Positions 61,364-64,000 of a DNA stretch of 64,000 bases are shown here, piece by piece; the stretch's first letter is position 1, and the number at the start of each line of letters is the position of its first letter. Source of the DNA: Propionibacteriaceae bacterium ZF39 (lineage in GTDB: Bacteria > Actinomycetota > Actinomycetes > Propionibacteriales > Propionibacteriaceae); the NCBI GenBank assembly GCA_039565995.1, contig CP154795.1, positions 248,001 to 312,000 on the forward strand, given 5' to 3'. Below the pieces are notes generated by a model. That model searched no databases and was not told where the DNA came from. It saw nothing but the letters and a program-made list of their open reading frames with translations. The translations under genes and the position numbers were made by a program.

Positions 61364-62464
61364 CTACTCCCAGCCCTCGTTGGCCTTCTTGGCCTCGGCA
61401 GCGAGGGTGGCCTGTTCGGCCGGGTCCATTGTGCTGGTGTCGACGACCGGATCGTCGGATTCCGGAGCATCGGCGACGTCAGGCATGGGCTGTTCGGACT
61501 CCTCCGGGGTCCAGTCGGCCGGCATCTGAACGGTCAGGGCGCCCGGCTCGACATGCATGCGCACGGCCAGGATCTCGCCGAAGTGGTCGCCGTCGAGTTC
61601 GATCTCGTGCGGATCGCGGAACGTGAGCTCCACCCGGCGGCACTGCTGATAGCTCAGCTCTCGACCGGAGTCGCGGGTCTTGCGCACCAGGGCACTGCCC
61701 GTGCGGCGGAGGATGGCATTGTCGACCAGCACCTTCCACGCCACGGCGACCCATCCGAAGAGGCCCTGGGGGCGGGCGGCCACGACATCGAGGAGGCCGT
61801 CGTCCACGGCGGCATCCGGCAGCAGCAGCACGTTGGCGCCGATCGACCCGCAGTTGCCCACGATGACGGTGTGCACCTTCGCCCGGCGGGGCTTCTCCTC
61901 GTCGAGGCGGAAGATCAACCGCATCCGGTGGCTGCCGCGCAGGGCTTCGAGGCCGGACTTCACATAGGCCAGCATCCCGACCTTGGCCTTCAGGTCCTCG
62001 TCGGTCGACGACATGATCTCGGCGTCCAGCCCCATGCCGGCCATGACGACGAACGCGCGCTGCTCCTGCTTGCCCTTCGGCCGCGACCAGGTGGCGATGC
62101 CGAGATCCACGGGCCGGGGGATGCCGTTGAACGCGGCGTCCACCGATTCCTCGAGGTTGTCCAGGGTCAGGTCGAGGTTGCGGGCGAGGAGGTTGCCGGT
62201 GCCCTGCGGGCAGAGGGCGAGGGGTACGCCGGATCCGCGCATCCCTTCCGACACGGCCCGGATGGTGCCGTCACCGCCCACGGCGATCACGACATCGCAG
62301 TTCTTGTCGATGGCCTCGGCGGCCATGCCCGTGCCCGGATCGTCCTCGGCGGTCTCGAGCCAGAGGGATTCGTCCCAGCCGGCGTTCGAGTCGGCGGTGT
62401 CGATGACCTTCGCGAGGTCTTCGCGCTCGACTTTGGTGGGATTGAAGATGACGGCAGCACGCAT
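61364..62464 (-). CDS. Diacylglycerol kinase-family lipid kinase
   Basis: 366 residues from ATG 62464, which begins the domain directly (MRAAVIFNPTKVE). Marks: CDVVIAVGGDGTIRAVSEGMRGSGVPLALCPQGTGNLLARNLDL near 70-113 (the GGDGT nucleotide motif and PxGTxN), VMAGMGLDAEIM, GNCGSIGANVLLLPDAAVDDGLLDVV and RRVELTFRDPHEIELDGDHFGE near 285. It phosphorylates a lipid such as diacylglycerol, using ATP, at the membrane. The acidic, Ala/Pro-rich C-terminal 45 residues look disordered. Just downstream of the TetR gene. Confidence 0.88.
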   Translation of the reverse strand: MRAAVIFNPTKVEREDLAKVIDTADSNAGWDESLWLETAEDDPGTGMAAEAIDKNCDVVIAVGGDGTIRAVSEGMRGSGVPLALCPQGTGNLLARNLDLTLDNLEESVDAAFNGIPRPVDLGIATWSRPKGKQEQRAFVVMAGMGLDAEIMSSTDEDLKAKVGMLAYVKSGLEALRGSHRMRLIFRLDEEKPRRAKVHTVIVGNCGSIGANVLLLPDAAVDDGLLDVVAARPQGLFGWVAVAWKVLVDNAILRRTGSALVRKTRDSGRELSYQQCRRVELTFRDPHEIELDGDHFGEILAVRMHVEPGALTVQMPADWTPEESEQPMPDVADAPESDDPVVDTSTMDPAEQATLAAEAKKANEGWE

Positions 62465-62468
62465 GGGA

Positions 62469-63056
62469 TCACTCTCGGTCATCGAAGGGGTGATTGTCGA
62501 CATAGGGGCCCGAAGTTGGGCAGGGGCCGATCAGTGCTTCGAGCGTGAGTGCGGCCTCCTCGATGTCGAACGCGCGGGATTCCATGGCCAGGGCATGGAA
62601 GATCAGGCCGTCGAGATAGTCGGTGATCGAGCAGGCCCGGCGCTCCGGGTCGGTGGCCCCCAGAGCGCGCAACAGCTGGGTGGCCATGGCCGTGAAGCCC
62701 TCGTGCTGGGAGCTCAGGTCGATCTCCGGGTCGAGGGCGAGCTGGAGCCGCGCGCGGGTGAGGGTGTCCATGGGCGGGTGGGTCAGCGCGGCGGACTGGC
62801 GCGCAATCTGGGCGGCAAGGGCGGCCGGTGACGACAGGTCCGGAACCGCATTGCCCTCGAGTGCGGCGAGGTCGAGCTCCACCAACCGCGCGACCAGCCC
62901 GTCGATCAGGGCCTGTTTGGTGCGAAAGACATTGGAGGTGCTGCCGGTCGGGAGGCCCGCGGCGCTGTCGATCGCCCGATGGGTCACTCCGCGCAGCCCG
63001 CGCTCGGCCAGGATGGCGAGCCCGGCATCGGCGATCTGGCGGCGGCGGTCGGACAT
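62469..63056 (-). CDS. TetR family regulator
   Basis: 195 residues from ATG 63056. Helix-turn-helix in RRQIADAGLAILAERGLRGVTHRAIDSAAGLPTGSTSNVFRTKQAL (about 4-49). The C-terminal helical domain is of the TetR_C type. It is divergent from the FAD monooxygenase, and an 18-bp palindrome lies in the 54-bp gap, so it very likely represses that gene and itself. Confidence 0.9.
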   Translation of the reverse strand: MSDRRRQIADAGLAILAERGLRGVTHRAIDSAAGLPTGSTSNVFRTKQALIDGLVARLVELDLAALEGNAVPDLSSPAALAAQIARQSAALTHPPMDTLTRARLQLALDPEIDLSSQHEGFTAMATQLLRALGATDPERRACSITDYLDGLIFHALAMESRAFDIEEAALTLEALIGPCPTSGPYVDNHPFDDRE

Positions 63057-63082
63057 AAGTCGAAATCTAGCCCTTCCCAGAA

Positions 63083-63100
63083 TTACTACAAAAGTAGTAA
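63083..63100. promoter_or_regulatory. TetR operator between regulator and monooxygenase
   Basis: TTACTAC, AAAA, GTAGTAA: perfect 7-bp arms. It lies 11 bp ahead of the monooxygenase ATG (63111) and 27 bp from the regulator's start. Confidence 0.75.
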
Positions 63101-63110
63101 CGTTGGGTGC

Positions 63111-64000
63111 ATGGAGACCATCACCATTCTCGGCGGTGGGGTTGCGGGCCTCGCGCTCGCCGCCGCGCTGGATCCGAAGCGCTGGCAGGTGACGCTGATC
63201 GAACAGCGACCCGGGGTGCCCGAGGTGGGCACTGCCTTCGGCATCTGGCCCGTGGCCCAGCGGGCATTGGCCTATCTGGGGCTCGGAGACTGGGTGGCTC
63301 GCGAAGGGATCAGCGTCGACAGTGGCGCGATCATCGGGCCGGACAATGAGCCGATCGTCCGCATGCGCAACGTCGATATCCAGCTCCTCGCGCGACCCGT
63401 GCTCCTGCGGGCGCTGGATGGCGTCGTGCCGGCGACGGTCCAGCGCGTGGCGCAGCGGGTCGAGAATCCGCGCGAGCTGTCCGGCGATCTCGTCGTGGCT
63501 GCGGATGGCGCGCGCAGTCGGGTGCGAGCGAGCGTCTGGGGTGACACGGCGCGGTCGATGGGGACCTGGGCCGTCCGGGGAGTGCTGCCGCGGCCGGCCG
63601 AGTCGCCCGAAATGGGCGAATACTGGGCCGGGCACGTGCTGTTCGGCATCTCGCCGAATACGGGGTCGACGACGAACTGGTATGCCACGGTCCGCCGCGA
63701 CCCCGGCCCGCCCGCTGCCGCGATCGAGGTCCTGCGGGACACCCATCGGGGCTTTCCCGAGCCGGTGCAGCGGGTCCTGGCCGAGATGGTCCCGGAGCGT
63801 ACGCTCGTCAACGAGATCCTCGTGTCGCCGGTGCCGAAGGGGCTGGTGCGCGATCGCTATGTGCTCATCGGCGACGCCGCCCACGCGATGTCGCCGAGCC
63901 TGGGCCGCGGGGCCTGCGAGGCGCTCGTCGACGCAGTGACGCTCGGTCATGAGCTCAATCGGCGTGGGCTCGACGGGGGCGTGCGGGCCTATCAGCGGCA
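63111..64000 (+). CDS. FAD-dependent aromatic-ring-type monooxygenase, 3' end off the window
   Basis: First 296 residues of a PHBH-fold flavoprotein. ITILGGGVAGLALAAALDPKRWQVTLIEQR at 4-33 binds FAD, the DG motif is LVVAADGARSRVR near 127, and RYVLIGDAAHAMSPSLGRGACEALVDAVTLGHEL near 250-283 is the GD motif. No helper reductase domain is seen. Its substrate may be the ligand of the divergent TetR, with a palindrome in between. No Shine-Dalgarno sequence is apparent. Confidence 0.88.
   Translation, partial: METITILGGGVAGLALAAALDPKRWQVTLIEQRPGVPEVGTAFGIWPVAQRALAYLGLGDWVAREGISVDSGAIIGPDNEPIVRMRNVDIQLLARPVLLRALDGVVPATVQRVAQRVENPRELSGDLVVAADGARSRVRASVWGDTARSMGTWAVRGVLPRPAESPEMGEYWAGHVLFGISPNTGSTTNWYATVRRDPGPPAAAIEVLRDTHRGFPEPVQRVLAEMVPERTLVNEILVSPVPKGLVRDRYVLIGDAAHAMSPSLGRGACEALVDAVTLGHELNRRGLDGGVRAYQR

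Noticed and set aside
62469-63950. TetR gene starting at 63950 (493 codons)
   Set aside because: The extra 298 codons are antisense to the FAD monooxygenase; the TetR domain begins at ATG 63056.

Overview
The window is a 64 kb stretch of high-GC chromosome from an actinobacterium. Actinobacterial families such as DUF3151, a class E-type sortase, a MurJ-linked-type pseudokinase and several apparently leaderless promoters support this. A member of the Propionibacteriales is a guess from overall character, not something the sequence proves. No tRNA, rRNA, transposase, integrase or CRISPR array was seen.

Left third (1-20.7 kb): an accessory region built around three very large minus-strand genes that look like the core of a class 1 DISARM-type anti-phage system. 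They are an SNF2 helicase (DrmD-like, 17832-20669), an Eco57I-type adenine methyltransferase (DrmMI-like, 7873-12492) and a giant superfamily 2 helicase fused to a DUF1998 domain (DrmA+DrmB-like, 5451 to beyond the left edge). They are not contiguous. Between the helicase and the methyltransferase lie three small unknown genes, two of them membrane-anchored, in visibly AT-richer DNA. Between the methyltransferase and the SNF2 gene lie a VapBC-like pair, a small winged-helix protein, a HipBA pair and the two-gene unit metY plus an isopenicillin-N-synthase-like oxygenase. All three large genes carry related copies of the same short palindromic repeat inside their reading frames.

Middle (20.7-33.4 kb): small metabolic genes mixed with decay. 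There is a YciI protein, a flavin reductase, a RibD-C reductase, YtoQ, an acyltransferase with a broken 5' end, a GH3 lipoprotein, an M23 peptidase, RidA and an FMN reductase. A deleted second copy of ytoQ, a frameshifted pobA, a frameshifted DUF559-type gene between two identical 70-bp hairpin repeats, and a frameshifted flavin monooxygenase mark this as a region of gene loss or of poor sequence quality. A pseudokinase with a discoidin-like tail lies here too.

From 33.4 kb rightward: mostly core-like genes. These include an AspT/YidE-type transporter, a thioesterase, a DUF1275 protein, an MFS exporter, an L7/L12-domain membrane protein overlapping a PTH2-like gene, a TetR/permease pair, a spermidine-synthase-like protein, a sortase that has lost its catalytic His and Cys, pyrE, a roadblock-type protein, an orphan sugar ABC ATPase, LemA, DUF2853, DedA, a TrmH methyltransferase, a GntR regulator, fba, and an acetate-type symporter with DUF485. 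A FAD-Rieske oxidoreductase lacking its usual middle part and DUF3151 precede the purine genes purA, purD and purB. The right end has a GNAT protein, a methyltransferase, a diacylglycerol-kinase-like protein and a divergent TetR/FAD-monooxygenase pair with a clear operator, cut by the window edge.

Non-coding features include a 73-bp palindromic element seen twice directly after stop codons, a nested inverted repeat of about 380 bp, several strong terminators and perfect inverted repeats at regulator promoters. Tyrosine codon choice depends strongly on the preceding base (mostly gTAC but cTAT), which is unusual for high-GC DNA.
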